NCBI GenBank assembly: GCA_003255065.1 | Contig: QAOA01001864.1 | Coordinates: forward strand, 181,822 to 245,821 | Source: Cercis canadensis | Taxonomy: Eukaryota > Streptophyta > Magnoliopsida > Fabales > Fabaceae | Length of the DNA: 64,000 nucleotides | Direction: 5' to 3' | In this document: piece by piece, positions 46,843 to 59,084 of the stretch | Layout: each line of letters begins with the position of its first letter | How positions within the stretch are numbered: position 1 is the first letter of the stretch | The notes under the pieces: model-generated | What the model was told of the DNA's origin: nothing | Databases searched by the model: none | What the model saw: the letters and a program-made list of their open reading frames with translations, nothing else | Translations under genes and position numbers: made by a program

Positions 46843-49800
46843 ATGGCTGTTGGTGCTGGAGGACCATCTTCCTCAATTTCTTCTTTCAACTCAACCCCAC
46901 GATGGAAATTTCATGTTTTCTTGAGTTTTAGGGGAGAAGACACCCGCAAAAGTTTTACTGACTACCTATATGCTACTTTGCAAGCCAAGAGAATCATCAC
47001 TTTTAGAGATGATGAACAACTTGAGAAAGGAGAAGTAATTTCTGAACAACTCCTTAAAGCCATTGAAGAATCTCTCTCTGCAATTGTTGTTCTCTCCCCA
47101 CAATATGCTTCTTCCGGTTGGTGTTTGGATGAGCTCCATAAAATTCTCGAATCTAGAAAAGTGTTGGGAAGAGAAGTTTTCCCAGTCTTCTATGATGTCG
47201 ATCCCTCCGATGTAAGGTACCAAAAGGGAAGTTTTGGGGAAGCATTTAAGAAACATGAACGAAGATATACAGAAGACAGGATTAAAAGATGGAGAGATGC
47301 CTTAACAGAAGTTGCTGATTTACCTGGATGGCACTCCAAGGATAGGTAATTTTAACTTGTCATTGTTTAGGTATGAAGTAGAATAACAGCCTTACAAATG
47401 AAAACCCATAATCAAGTGACAATTAAGAATACTGAATATGTGGTCAAAACAGTCAATTTATGAGCATAGCTGTTGAGCTAGAAAAGTATTGAGCATATTT
47501 TCTGGATCTGTGTAGAGAAGGTGCTAAATATTTGACAACCAGTATTGTCTCTTGCTTCCTATATTTGATTATAATTCGTATTTAACTTTTTGCTGTTGTC
47601 CTTTTCTTTCTTGTAGGCACCACTCTCAAGTCATTGAAGAATTTGTAGCTGAACTATGGCGAACACTGCAAGCTAAATTGCCATCATTTAATGATGGACT
47701 AGTTGGAATTGATTCAAGGATAGAAGACATGTTTTCACTTTTAGCCAGAGGGTCAGAGGATGTTCGCTTCATAGGAATATGGGGCATGGGCGGTATAGGA
47801 AAGACAACTCTCGCTAGAGTTGTTTATGAGAGAATCCGCAATGAATTTGAACTTAGTTGCTTTCTTTCAAATGTTAGGGAGATTTCTGGTAAAAGCAGTG
47901 ATGGTCTGGTTCAGCTACAAAGACAACTTCTTTCTCATCTGAAAATAAGAGGCATGGAAATCAAAGATTCATATGAGGGCAAGAAAACAATTAAGAATCT
48001 TTTATTGAACAAAAAAGTTCTGCTTGTCCTTGATGATGTAAGTGCTAATAGCCAATTAGAGAATTTGGCTGGAAACCAAGAATGGTTTGGTCGAGGGAGT
48101 AGAGTTATAATAACAAGTAGAGATAGGCACCCTATGACATCACATGGAGTAACCAAAATGTATGAGATTCAAATCTTAGATAGTTATGAATCCCTTCAAC
48201 TGTTTTGTCAAAAAGCCTTTAAAGATCAACCTGAACAATGTTATTTGGAGTTGTCTAAAAATGTGGTTCAATATGCTGGAGGCCTCCCTTTGGCACTCAA
48301 AGTATTGGGTTCATTTCTTTGTGGAAGAAGTGTACCTGAATGGGAAAATGCTCTGGACAAGATGAGAAAGGTTCAGCATAAAGATATTCTTAGTATACTT
48401 CGAATAAGCTATGAAGCATTAGATGATATAGAAAAGAATATATTTCTAAATATAGCTTGCTTCTTTAAGGGGATGGACAAAGGTGAGGTGACACATATAT
48501 TGGAAATATGCGACCTTTATCCAATTATTGGAATAAATGTCCTGCTTGAGAAGTGCTTGCTCACCGAATATTATGAGTATGATAAATGGTGTTTGGGAAT
48601 GCATGATATGCTTCAAGAAATGGGTAAGAATATTGTTATTCATGAATCAAATAATGATGTGGGAAAACGCAGTAGGTTGTGGTTGCAAGAGGATATTGAT
48701 CATGTGTTGACAAAAAATAAGGTAAGAAATTGCTTAATTTTGCTGCATTAATATTGTTACACCTTTTTCATGCTTGCCCTATGAATTTTAATTGAATTTA
48801 TACCTTCACTATTTTCTGTTATTCTCACAATTATTTTTCCCCCCTTTATTAGGGAACTGAAGTTATTCAAGGCATAGTTCTGGACTCACGTAGGCCATAT
48901 GAAGCACGTTGGGACCCTATAGCCTTCTCAAAAATGTGTAATCTTAAATTTTTGATTTTAAAATATTTGGATCTTCCAAATGGTCTCTATTGTCTTTCAG
49001 AAGGACTAAAATATCTTGAGTGGGAGAAATTTCCTTTAGAAGAATTGCCGCTTGGTCTTCAACTGGATGAACTTGTTGAACTTACAATGCATCATAGCAA
49101 TATTAGGCAACTTTGGCATGGAACAAAGGTAAAGACTCTCCTTGATCAAGATCTCGTACATAACTTTGATAATCCTAATGCAAGGCCTTGAAAGGCTGAT
49201 GATTTGTTTCTGTTTTTTTTTATTAGTTTTTCGGAAAGCTGAAGCTCATTGATTTGAAAGATTCTACAGATCTAATAAGATTTCCTAGTGTTTCTGGGGT
49301 TCCTTGTCTTGAATTGTTGGTTCTTGAAGATTGTGTAAATCTTGTTGAGGTTGACCAATCTGTTGGACTGCACAAGAAGCTTATGGTACTGAACTTGAGA
49401 GATTGTGTAAATCTTAAAATCCTTCCGAGAAAACTGGAAATGGATTCTTTGGAAGAGCTCATTCTTTCAGGCTGTTCAAAAGTTAAAAAGCTTCCGGAGT
49501 TTGGGGACAATATGGAATTGCTAACGGAGCTTAATTTAAAGGGTTGCAAAAATCTTGTTTGCCTTCCAAAATCCATTCATAATTTGAAATCTCTGAGAAT
49601 TCTCAATACTTCAGGTTGTTTTAAATTTTCTATGCTGCCAGAGAATTTGGACAAAAATGAGGTTTTGGAGGAGCTTAATGTGAGTGGAACTGCCATAAGA
49701 GAAGTACCTCCCTCCATTGTCCATTTAAAATCCCTTAAAAAATTATCTTTAGGTGGATGCGGAGAGATGGAATCCAACTCGTGGAACTTATCTCTCCCCT

Positions 49801-51011
49801 TTCGATGGAAGTTTTGGAAGCATCCTGTTTCCACGGTCATGATGTTGCCTCCTGTGTCAAGCTTTCCCCTTTTGCAGGAATTATGTTTAAGTTACTGTAA
49901 TCTTAACGATGAATCACTTCCTGTTGATATTGGTTGCTTATTATCATTGAGGAAGTTAGATCTAAGTGGGAACAATTTTAGTAACGTACCAGCTAGCTGC
50001 GTTGTTAATCTTTCTAAGCTATATTATCTTAAATTAGATTGCTGCCCAAGGCTTGAGTCGGTACCTATGCTTCCTCCAAATGTAGAACGGCTATATGGAA
50101 GAAATTCTGCTTCATGGAAACCTTTTTCAGATTCACTAGACCTTTGTGAATATTTTTCTTCACACATACAGGTAGGTTTGTCTATATATACCTCTCTTTA
50201 TCTTTCGTATTCTAACACGCTTTGACTCCCCCATTCTTAATTACTTAAGAAGAAAATTTTGTTGTTACAGATGACATCTGGGAACGATCCTTTTTTGATG
50301 ATTCCAGGGAGTGAGATTCCACCATTGTTTAGCAATCAAAATTACTTTCATCTGGAGATTCGTTTACCATTTCTTTGGGAAGTGATATTTAGAATTGACT
50401 TTGTCTCCAGAATGACTTCACCCAGTGCTTGTCATTCATTGATATCAATAATGATAGACATCCCTCATTACTGTTTTTCAAGTGAATGGTGGGGAATCGC
50501 AGTATGCCTTGTATTAGAAAATCCATTCCCTGCTTCTAGTTGGTTTTCTGCTCCACTTTACTGGATTTGTAAGACTCCTGAAGCTGAATCACCCCTCCCC
50601 TCTGGTAACATATATGTGGGCCGGATTGAAGAGTTTACTGACCCTCACTTGTGTATTTTATTGTTGAGAGGTAATGATAGAAATATTCAGCGACATCTAA
50701 GAGGTAATCATGGCCAACTTCAATTATTATTTTATGCTGAAGCTAATGCTCATGAGGATGATGAATCTGATGACCCTGGTATGTTGAACATAAGCAAGTG
50801 TGGGTGCTGTTTGTTATGTAAGGAAGATTTGGAAGTGTGGGGCAAAGCAATGAGTGAACGAAAACAAAGTAATAACTTTGAGATACCTTCCAGCAGTCTC
50901 AACAATTCAAGAGTAAGAGAAATATTTGATGACAATCAGTGCCGTGATAGATTTGTGGGAGAATATGCAAGTACATCAAATGCAGAAGCAAAACGAAGAA
51001 AACTTGGATAA
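46843..51011 (+). CDS. TNL5: TIR-NB-ARC-LRR-C-JID immune receptor (intact)
   Basis: Exons 46843-47345, 47617-48721, 48853-49128, 49227-50171 and 50271-51011 join to 1189 aa. The TIR has FLSFRGEDTR and Glu97 in WCLDEL. NB-ARC has GMGGIGKTT, LLVLDD, GGLPLA and GMHD; RNBS-B is TSRDRHPMTSHG, shared only with TNL3. Exons 1-3 follow TNL3, but from intron 3 on (GCAAGGCCTTGAAAGGCTGA; LEDCVNLVEVDQ; NSWNLSLPFRW) the gene follows TNL1 and TNL4, so it looks chimeric. C-JID starts MIPGSEIPPLFSNQNYF, where the usual PWF is PLF. The tail is KRRKLG. It is the intact sister of TNL3 for the TIR and NB-ARC parts. Confidence 0.92.
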
Positions 51012-51132
51012 AACATTCTCTGTAAGTCATCATTCCCCGACAGTATTAGATGTTCTACTTTTTTTTCCATCAAATAGTTCATACACACACTACTGTTTTA
51101 ACCACGCAATGCTTGAGGTTTTCTCTTTTTGT

Positions 51133-51745
51133 TTTGAGTTATTATTTGGTACACCGGTGGTAGAAAGTAAAATATTTACACAAGCGACTAAAATTGGTTC
51201 TGTTTATAATAAGCCAAGTTTTACGCATTAATATTTTTAACTTATTTATGTATCTCAATTTAAGATGTTTTTATATTTCAAAATGCATTTTTCATACAAA
51301 ATTCATAAGAACATAAAATAAACGGTCATAATTGATTCTAAATATGAATTCTAATTTGATCACTTTTTATCGTGTTTTGTTGAAGTTAATTATAGATAAG
51401 TTATCTAATACTACCTAGATGATTATGAAGATGATTTTTATGAAGAGTTTATTACAAAAAAATGTATAAATCAAGCCATTTATCTAAACTTTAAATTTTA
51501 CTGGTAGTGTACCAAATATAAATTCTTTTGTTTGAGTTATTATTTGGTATACCAGCGGTGAAAAGTAAAATATTTATACAAGTGACTAAAATTCTATGGT
51601 TCTGTTTATAATAAGTCAAGTTTTAGATATTAATATTCTTAATCTATTTATGTATCTCAATTTAAGATGTTTTTATATTTCAAAATGTATTTTTCATACA
51701 AAATTCATAAGAATATAAAATAAACAATCATGATTGATTCTAAAT
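51133..51745. repeat. Direct repeat of about 210 bp, 400 bp apart
   Basis: Copy 1 (about 51133-51345) and copy 2 (about 51534-51745) both run from TGAGTTATTATTTGGTA through CTCAATTTAAGATGTTTTTA to GATTGATTCTAAAT or a close variant. A third, inverted piece (TGTACCAAATATAAATTC) ends near 51520. The arrangement fits an inverted-repeat element (about 51138-51520) next to a partial second copy. No coding. Confidence 0.55.
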
Positions 51746-52266
51746 AGGAAAGTAGTCTTGAGGAACAATTTTCATATTATAAGTTCTATTATGATAAAAT
51801 AATAAAATATAGAAGTTATGTATCTTTCAATTCGAAATATTTCTTAAACGTTTTTTGTAATCTTGAATATATATTTTAGGGAAAAAATAATTAAATTTTC
51901 GATCATATTATGGCTGTGAAACAATAAATTCTACTCTGACTTGTTGATTTAAGAATATGGTTACCGTGCTTCAGTGCTTGTAATGTATTGTCTTTGTCTG
52001 GCATTGGGTTTTACTGTATACTATATATATGCATGTTTTGAACTCGTGCTTGATGGCCACCAAAAAAAAAAAAAAACACTCGTGCTTCAGAATTTTGGAC
52101 TGTTCCATCAACTTTCTAGGCCTAAACTATTTTGAATATTTGGAAGGATTGTGGAGGCATCTGATGGCGACTCCAAGGAATTCAAGGCAAGTTGAAGATG
52201 TGCAGTGTAGTATAGCCATTCTTGAAACAAATTGAGTAGTTTGTATGTCTCTAATAATTAATATAT

Positions 52267-52514
52267 GAGTAAACTTATCTTGAAAGATTTAAGATTTAAT
52301 AAAATAGTCATGGAAAGAATACTAACTACAAAATAATCATCGAAAGAATTAATATGCGTAACAAAATAGTTTTTGAAAGATTCAAAATTACCAAATATTA
52401 GAATATTTTGTTACACATATCAGTTATTTTGAGTACTATTTTATAGTTAGCATTCTTTTAAAAATTATTTTGTTAAATCTTGAATCTTTCAAGGACACAA
52501 ATACAGGTTTATTC
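52267..52514. mobile_element. Foldback MITE, 9-bp target duplication
   Basis: TTAATATAT flanks the element exactly (52258-52266 and 52515-52523). The ends are GAGTAAACTTATC and, inverted, GAATAAACCTGTA, and the arms pair over roughly 100 bp. The paralogous trailers lack it. Mutator-like by duplication size. Confidence 0.75.
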
Positions 52515-52560
52515 TTAATATATTTATTGTTCTAGTATTATGATATGCTTTTATGTGACT

Positions 52561-53279
52561 CTTAACATTTTCTTTTGAAAAATGGTTGGTAGTCGGAATT
52601 TTGTTATTAGAATTATGTGGACTTATAAGCACTTTGATTTAAATATGAGGTCTCTAGCAAGTCTAAAAAATTAGATTGTAATGCTACAAGCAAGGTTCTA
52701 TGAAAACCCAAAATTTTCATAATCAGCGTACAAGCTAAACGGTAGCACCACCAAGAATAAGACAACACTAAAATGATGCTGAATAATTAAATCAAAGTCA
52801 CTACAAGATTCATTTGTCTTTAAAAGTTATTTTATAAGATTATATGAAACATGGAAAGTTTATGATATTTGAGTTTTAATGTTAATTAAGTTTATCGAAT
52901 TTATTGTTATACTCAATTTTAATTTACTAAATTTGAAAATTTAAATTAGAAAAAAGGTTACCTATGAATAAAACTATAAGTCATTTTATAATTTTAAACA
53001 AAATATGAGTTATAATTTTGATTTCTATAAGCCAACATAGCAAGTAATGTGACTTGTAATACATTTCTATTAGTGTCTAATATATTATATGGTATTACAA
53101 TAGAAAAATAAGCAGAGGTTTATTAGATNTGGCAATAGAAAAATATCGAAAGTTTCTTAGATATTTTATTATATGTTATATTATATAAGTATAATTAATA
53201 TGTGAATGATATATATATAAATTAATTATTTTAAATTTATTAAATAAAATATAAAAATTATATATATATATATCACTCT
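52561..53279. other. AT-rich intergenic DNA with an N
   Basis: No gene seen. An N at 53129 has CAATAGAAAAATA on both sides (near 53099 and 53133), again suggesting a contig join. From about 53143 there is a truncated relative of the MITE at 44876-45087, followed by TA-repeats. Confidence 0.5.
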
Positions 53280-54921
53280 CAAAAATAATACTTGGAGCAA
53301 TCAATCTTGACACCAGCCAGTTTTATTAAAGTCTTCCACACGCCGAAAGCAACTTTTTAAAATTATTCTTATTTTATCTTTAACTGTCCAGATTCCGTAC
53401 TATAAAAAATTAAAAAAATCAAATTTTCTGGCATATTCCAAAGAACCAAGTGCGCTTCAGAGTTCAGGCAAGCCCACAAAATTTCATCACCATTTTCCCT
53501 CTAAATTCTAAGTCCTTTACTCAGGCACTAACTAACACGTAAATTTCACACCTCACTCACTATTTCTCAATTAAAGTCTTTTCTTCATCTTCTTCATCAT
53601 CTTCACCTTCACACAGAGCTTTAATTCTTCCTCTGCACAAACCCAACAGAGCATAAAGGAGCAAAACGAAACAAAGGTAAAAACCCTTTGACCATTCTTC
53701 TTTTATATCTGATTGTTGAACAATGGCTTTAGTTCTGCGGATTTAACTGTGCTCCTTTGACCCTTCACCTATATTAGAGTGTTTGCAATCTTGACTTGCT
53801 ACAATGAGCGGACGATCTGGGAAATTAGGGATTTGGGGTTAGATCAGATTATCAAGATGGCTTCTAAAGTATGAAGGAGAATACTGTTTTAGAGATTTCG
53901 GGGTTTTTTTTTTTTAATTTTAAATTTATGGACTTAATTGGTATTCTGACATTTGGCCACGTGAGCAGTTAATTTTGTACCGGCTAGGAAGTTAAGGTAG
54001 TAGACTAACATGATAAAAATCTTGATGTTTGAGAGAATAAAATTGATTGTAACTTATACTTTACTTTTTCTTTTTTTTTTTTCTGTTACATAGGAGCACA
54101 AAGTGTTGGGGAATGGGGAGGGAGTAAATGGGGGAATAGAACTTATAACATTAAATACTCTAGTTCTTATGATCAGAGGAGGTGTCACTAGATCCACACC
54201 ATATCAGTATATGGGCACAACTAATAACTTAAACTTTATTCCTTTACTAGCATGGGCGCAACTACTAATAAAACTGGAGCATTATTATCATTTTCAATGT
54301 TACTTGTGTAAACTGGGAATCACTCATTGTATAAATAGGGACACAACTACTGTGGTGAATGACATTCCACTATCGCCCGCAGTAGGGGCAATGACATGCT
54401 GCCCTGGTGAGAACATAGTGAACCATATTTTTTCTGTTGATACTCTTTGATCTACGTAGATGGGAATTCAGTCAGTGACTACACTCAAAGGAAAAAGAAA
54501 AAAAATATTTCCATAGAATTTCTGGCAAATACATGCCACTATAGAAATATACTGGTGGGAACATCGTGAACCATTTTGTTTTGTTTTGTTTTGCTGATGG
54601 TTATGATTGCCTGGGGTGATAACATGGTTTTGTTTTAGGCATATCACCTGTTGCAGCAGATTCACACCCCATGGCTTTTTCATGTGTTGTCATACATAGA
54701 AAGAGGAAGAGACACCATGAACTATAATCCAGTGGATTATAATCTGGCCTGCATCATGTTTTATCAAGTTTCAATTAATTTTACACTGATTCCTTCAGTA
54801 AACAATGTAGTTTTTATGTTATAGGTATATGGCTGGTTCAACTCATGGTAGCTCTGTGATGGAAGATTCTAACCTTAGTATTAGATACTAAAGACAAAGG
54901 CCAAAAGCTTTCAGAGTTTCA
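53280..54921 (+). promoter_or_regulatory. TNL6 promoter, 5' UTR and UTR intron
   Basis: Related to the TNL2, 3 and 5 leaders. The first UTR exon ends at 53676 (ACGAAACAAAG then GTAAAAAC) and the UTR intron ends with TTATAG at 54834. Relative to TNL5 the intron has an extra stretch near 54085-54225. The 115-codon frame at 54103-54450 lies within this intron and resembles no protein family, so I do not call it a gene. Confidence 0.6.
54845..54891 (+). promoter_or_regulatory. Twin overlapping uORFs in the TNL6 5' UTR
   Basis: uORF1 54845-54859 (MVAL) overlaps uORF2 54859-54891 (MEDSNLSIRY) at TGATG. The main ATG is at 54922. The peptides are identical to those of TNL2. Confidence 0.65.
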
Positions 54922-57900
54922 ATGGCTGTTGGTGCTGGAGGGCCATCTTCCTCAAATTATTCTTTCAACTCAACCCCACGATGGAAATTTCATGTTTTCT
55001 TGAGTTTTAGGGGAGAAGACACCCGCAAAAGTTTTACTGACTACCTATATGCTACTTTGCAAGCCAAGAGAATCATCACTTTTAGAGATGATGAACAACT
55101 TGAGAAAGGAGAAGTTATTTCTGAACAACTCCTTAAAGCCATTGAAGAATCTCTCTCTGCAATTGTTGTTCTCTCCCCACAATATGCTTCTTCTGGTTGG
55201 TGTTTGGATGAGCTCCATAAAATTCTCGAATCTAGAAAAGTGTTGGGCAGAGAAGTTTTCCCAATCTTCTATGATGTCGATCCCTCCGATGTAAGGTACC
55301 AAAAGGGAAGTTTTGGGGAAGCATTTAAGAAACATGAACGAAGATATACAGAAGACAGGATTAAAAGATGGAGAGATGCCTTAACAGAAGTTGCTGATTT
55401 ACCTGGATGGCACTCCAAGGATAGGTAATTTTAACTTGTTATTGTTTAGGTATGAAGTAGAATAGCAGCCTTAAAAATGAAAACCCATGATCAAGTTACA
55501 ATTAATAATACTGAATATGTAGCAGAAAAAACAGTCAATTTATGAGCATAGCAGTTGAGCTAGAAAAGTATTGTGCATATTTTCTGGATCTGTGTAGAAG
55601 GTTCTAAATATTTGACAACCTGCATTGTCTCATGCTTCCCATATTTGATTATAATTCATATTGAACTTTTCACAAGTTTTCTTTCATGTAGGCATGAATC
55701 ACTGCTCATTAAAGAAATTGTAGCTGAACTATGGGCAAAACTGCAACCTAAACTGCCATCATATAATGATGGACTTGTTGGAATCGATTCAAGGATGGAA
55801 GATATGTTTTCATTTTTAGCCAGAGGGTCAGAGGATGTTCGCTTCATAGGAATATGGGGCATGGGTGGTATAGGAAAGACAACTCTTGCAAGAGTTGTTT
55901 TTGAGAGAATCCGCTATGAATTTGAAATTTGTTGCTTTCTTGCAAATGTTAGAGAGGTTTCTGGTGAAAGAGGTCATGGTCTGGTTCAGCTACAAAGGGA
56001 ACTTCTTTCCCATCTGAAAATAAGAGGCATGGAAATCAAAGATTCATATCAGGGAAAGAAAACAATTATGAACCTTTTATTCAAAAAAAAAGTTTTGCTT
56101 GTGCTCGATGATGTAAGTGCTAATAGCCAATTAGAGAATTTGGCTGGAAATCAATATTGGTTTGGTCGAGGGAGTAGAGTAATAATAACCACTAGAGACA
56201 AGCACTTGCTGACATCACATGGGGTATCTGAAAATTATGAGATTCAAATCTTAAATAGTGGTGAATCCTTTGAACTTTTTTGTCAGAAAGCCTTTAAAGA
56301 TCAACCTGAACAATGTTACCTGGAGTTGTCTAGAAATGTGGTTCACTATGCTGGAGGCCTCCCTTTGGCACTCAAAGTATTAGGTTGCTTTCTTTGTGGA
56401 AGAGGTGTACCTGAATGGGAAAATGCTTTGGAGAAGATGAGAAAGGTTGCACATAAAGATATAATAAGTACACTTCGAATAAGCTATGAAGCATTAGATG
56501 ATATCGAACAGAACATATTTTTGAATATAGCCTGCTTCTTTAAAGGGATGGACAAAGTTCAAGTGGAACATATATTGGATATATGTGATCTTTATCCAGT
56601 CATTGGAATAAATGTTCTGCTTGAGAAATGCTTGCTAACTGAATATTATGATAGTGGTAAAATGCTTTTGGGTATGCATGATATGCTTCAAGATATGGGT
56701 AAGAATATTATTATTCATGAATCCGTTGATGCAGGAAAACGCAGTAGGTTGTGGTTGCAAGAGGATATTGATCATGTATTGACAAAAAATAAGGTAAGTA
56801 CCTGCTTAAATTTGCTGCAATAATGTTGTTTAATTTTTTATTGGCGTACCTTATGAATTTTGATTTAATTTATTATTCATTCTGTTGTTTACTTTTTTTT
56901 TTATTTTTTTTTTAGGGAAGTGAGGTTATTCAAGGCATAGTTCTGGACTCACAGTGGCCATATGAAGCATGTTGGGACCCTAAAGCCTTCTCAAAGACAT
57001 GTAATGTTAAATTATTGATGTTGAAATATCCGGATCTTCCGCTGGGTGTCAATTGTCTTCCGGAAGGATTAAAATATCTCGAATGGGAGAAATTTCCCCT
57101 AAAAGAGTTGCCGCTTGGTGTTCAACTCAATGAACTTGTTGAACTTACCATGCGTCTTAGCAAAATTGAGGAACCCTGGCATGGAACAAAGGTAAATATT
57201 TTATACCTTATTATAAGCACTTTTAGTTTGATATACATCTTCATGCAAGGCTTTCAAAAGCTGATGAAATATTTTCTGTTTTTATTATTTTTATTAGTAT
57301 TTTGGAAAGCTGAAGCTTATTGATTTGGAAGATTCTAAGGATCTAATTCGATTTCCTAGTGTTTCTGGGGTTCCATATCTGGAACGGTTGGTCCTTAAAG
57401 GCTGTATAAACCTTGTAGAGGTTGACCAATCTATTGGAGTGCACAAGAAGCTTATGGTACTGAACTTGAGAAATTGTGTAAATCTTAAAATCCTTCCAAC
57501 AAAACTGGAAATGGATTCTCTGAAGGAGCTCATTCTTTCAGGTTGTTCAAAAGTTAAAAAGCTTCCAGAGTTTGGGGACAAAATGGAATTGCTTACAGTG
57601 CTTAATTTAACGGATTGCAAAAATCTTGTTTGCCTTCCCCAATCCATTCATAATTTGAAATCTCTCAGAATTCTCAATACTTCAGGTTGCTCTAAATTTT
57701 CTAGGCTGCCAGAGAATTTGGATGAAAATGAGGCTTTGGAGGCACTTGATGTGAGTGGAACTGCCATAAGAGAAGTACCTCACTCGATTGTTCATTTAAA
57801 ATATCTTAAAAGATTATCTTTAGGTGGACGCAGAGAGTTGGAATCCAACTCCTGGAACTTATCTCTTCCCATTCTATCGAAGTTTTGGAAGCGCCCTGTT

Positions 57901-59084
57901 TCCACAGGCATGATGTTGCCTCCTATGTCGAGCTTTTCCCATTTGGAGTCATTAAGTTTAAGTTACTGTAATCTTAGTGATGAATCGCTTCCTGCTGAAC
58001 TTGGTGTCTTATCATCATTGGGGGAGTTGGATCTAAGTGGGAACAATTTTATTAACCTGCCGGCTAGGTGCTTTGCTAATCTTTCCAAGCTATATTCTCT
58101 CAAGTTAGATTGCTGCCCAAGGCTTCAGTCGATACCTATGCCTCCTCCAAGTGTAGAATGGTTACATGGAAGAAATTCTGCTTCATGGGAACTATTTTCA
58201 GATCCACAATTCCTTTGTGATTATTTTTCGTCACGCCAACTGGTATGTTTGTTTACATGTACATCTCTCTCTCTCTTTCATATTTGAACACACTTCGACT
58301 CTCCTATTCTTAATTATTTAAGCAGAAAGTTTTATTGATGCAGATGGAATATTTGTTTGAACCTTTCCTGATTATTCCGGGGAGTGAGATTCCACCATGG
58401 TTCAGCAATCAAAATTACTTTCATCTGGATATACATTCACCATTTCATTGGGAAGCGATATCTGGAAGTGGCTTTGTCTCCATCGACGAAACAATTTCAC
58501 CTAATTCTTTAGGTTCATTCATATCAATAATGGTAGACATCCCTCATGATTGTCTTTCAAGTGAATGGTGGGGAATTGCTGTATGCCTTCTGTTGGAAAA
58601 TCAGTTTCCTGATTGGTTTGGTCCCTCACTTCGGTGGATTTGTAAAACTCCTGAAGCTGAATTGCCCATCCCTTCAGGTAACTATCGTATGCTCCGGATT
58701 GAAGATTTTAGTGAATCTCACTTGTGTATTTTATTGTTGAGAGGCAATGATAGAAATATTCAGCGACATCTAAGAAGTGATCATAACCAACTTCAATTAT
58801 TATTTTACGCTGATGCTATGGCTCGTGAAAGTGAAATGGACTTCAAGTTTTATAGCTTGAACATAAGCAAGTGTGGGTGCCGTGTGTTAAGTAAGGAAGA
58901 TTTGGAAGTGTGGGGCAAAGCAATGAGTGAACGAAAACAAAGTAATGATTTTGAGATGCCTTCAAGCAGTCTCAGCAAATCAAGAGTAAGAGAAATTGTG
59001 GATGACAATCAATGCTGTGATGGATTTGAGGGAGAATATGCAAGTACATCAAATGCAGAAGCAAAACGAAGAAAGCTTGGATAA
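54922..59084 (+). CDS. TNL6: TIR-NB-ARC-LRR-C-JID immune receptor (intact)
   Basis: Exons 54922-55424, 55692-56793, 56916-57191, 57298-58242 and 58344-59084 join to 1188 aa. Exon 1 is almost identical to TNL3 and TNL5 (LQAKRIITF, EKGEVISEQ; Glu97 present), but NB-ARC is of the TNL4 type (VVFERI, EICCFLANVRE, KVQVEHIL). This implies a swap near intron 1. Motifs: GMGGIGKTT, LLVLDD, ITTRDKH, GGLPLA, GMHDMLQDMG. Exon 2 lacks one codon (ESVDAGK versus ESVNDAGK). Exon 4 ends CTG rather than CAG before the donor. C-JID (PGSEIPPWFSNQNYF) has lost the acidic DDxSDDPGM block seen in the other five. Tail KRRKLG. The most diverged LRR/C-JID of the cluster. Confidence 0.92.

Larger units (their letters stand above)
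51012..52560 (+). repeat. Spacer downstream of TNL5 (diverged trailer repeat)
   Basis: Only parts match the other trailers (for example TTTGAATATTTGGAAGG and CAAGGCAAGTTGAAGATGTG). It contains a 0.2-kb direct repeat and a MITE. The 68-codon frame at 52029 spans an A-run and is not supported as a gene. Confidence 0.5.

Noticed and set aside
54103-54450. 115-codon open frame upstream of TNL6
   Set aside because: It lies inside the predicted UTR intron, and the homologous introns of TNL2, 3 and 5 do not keep it open.
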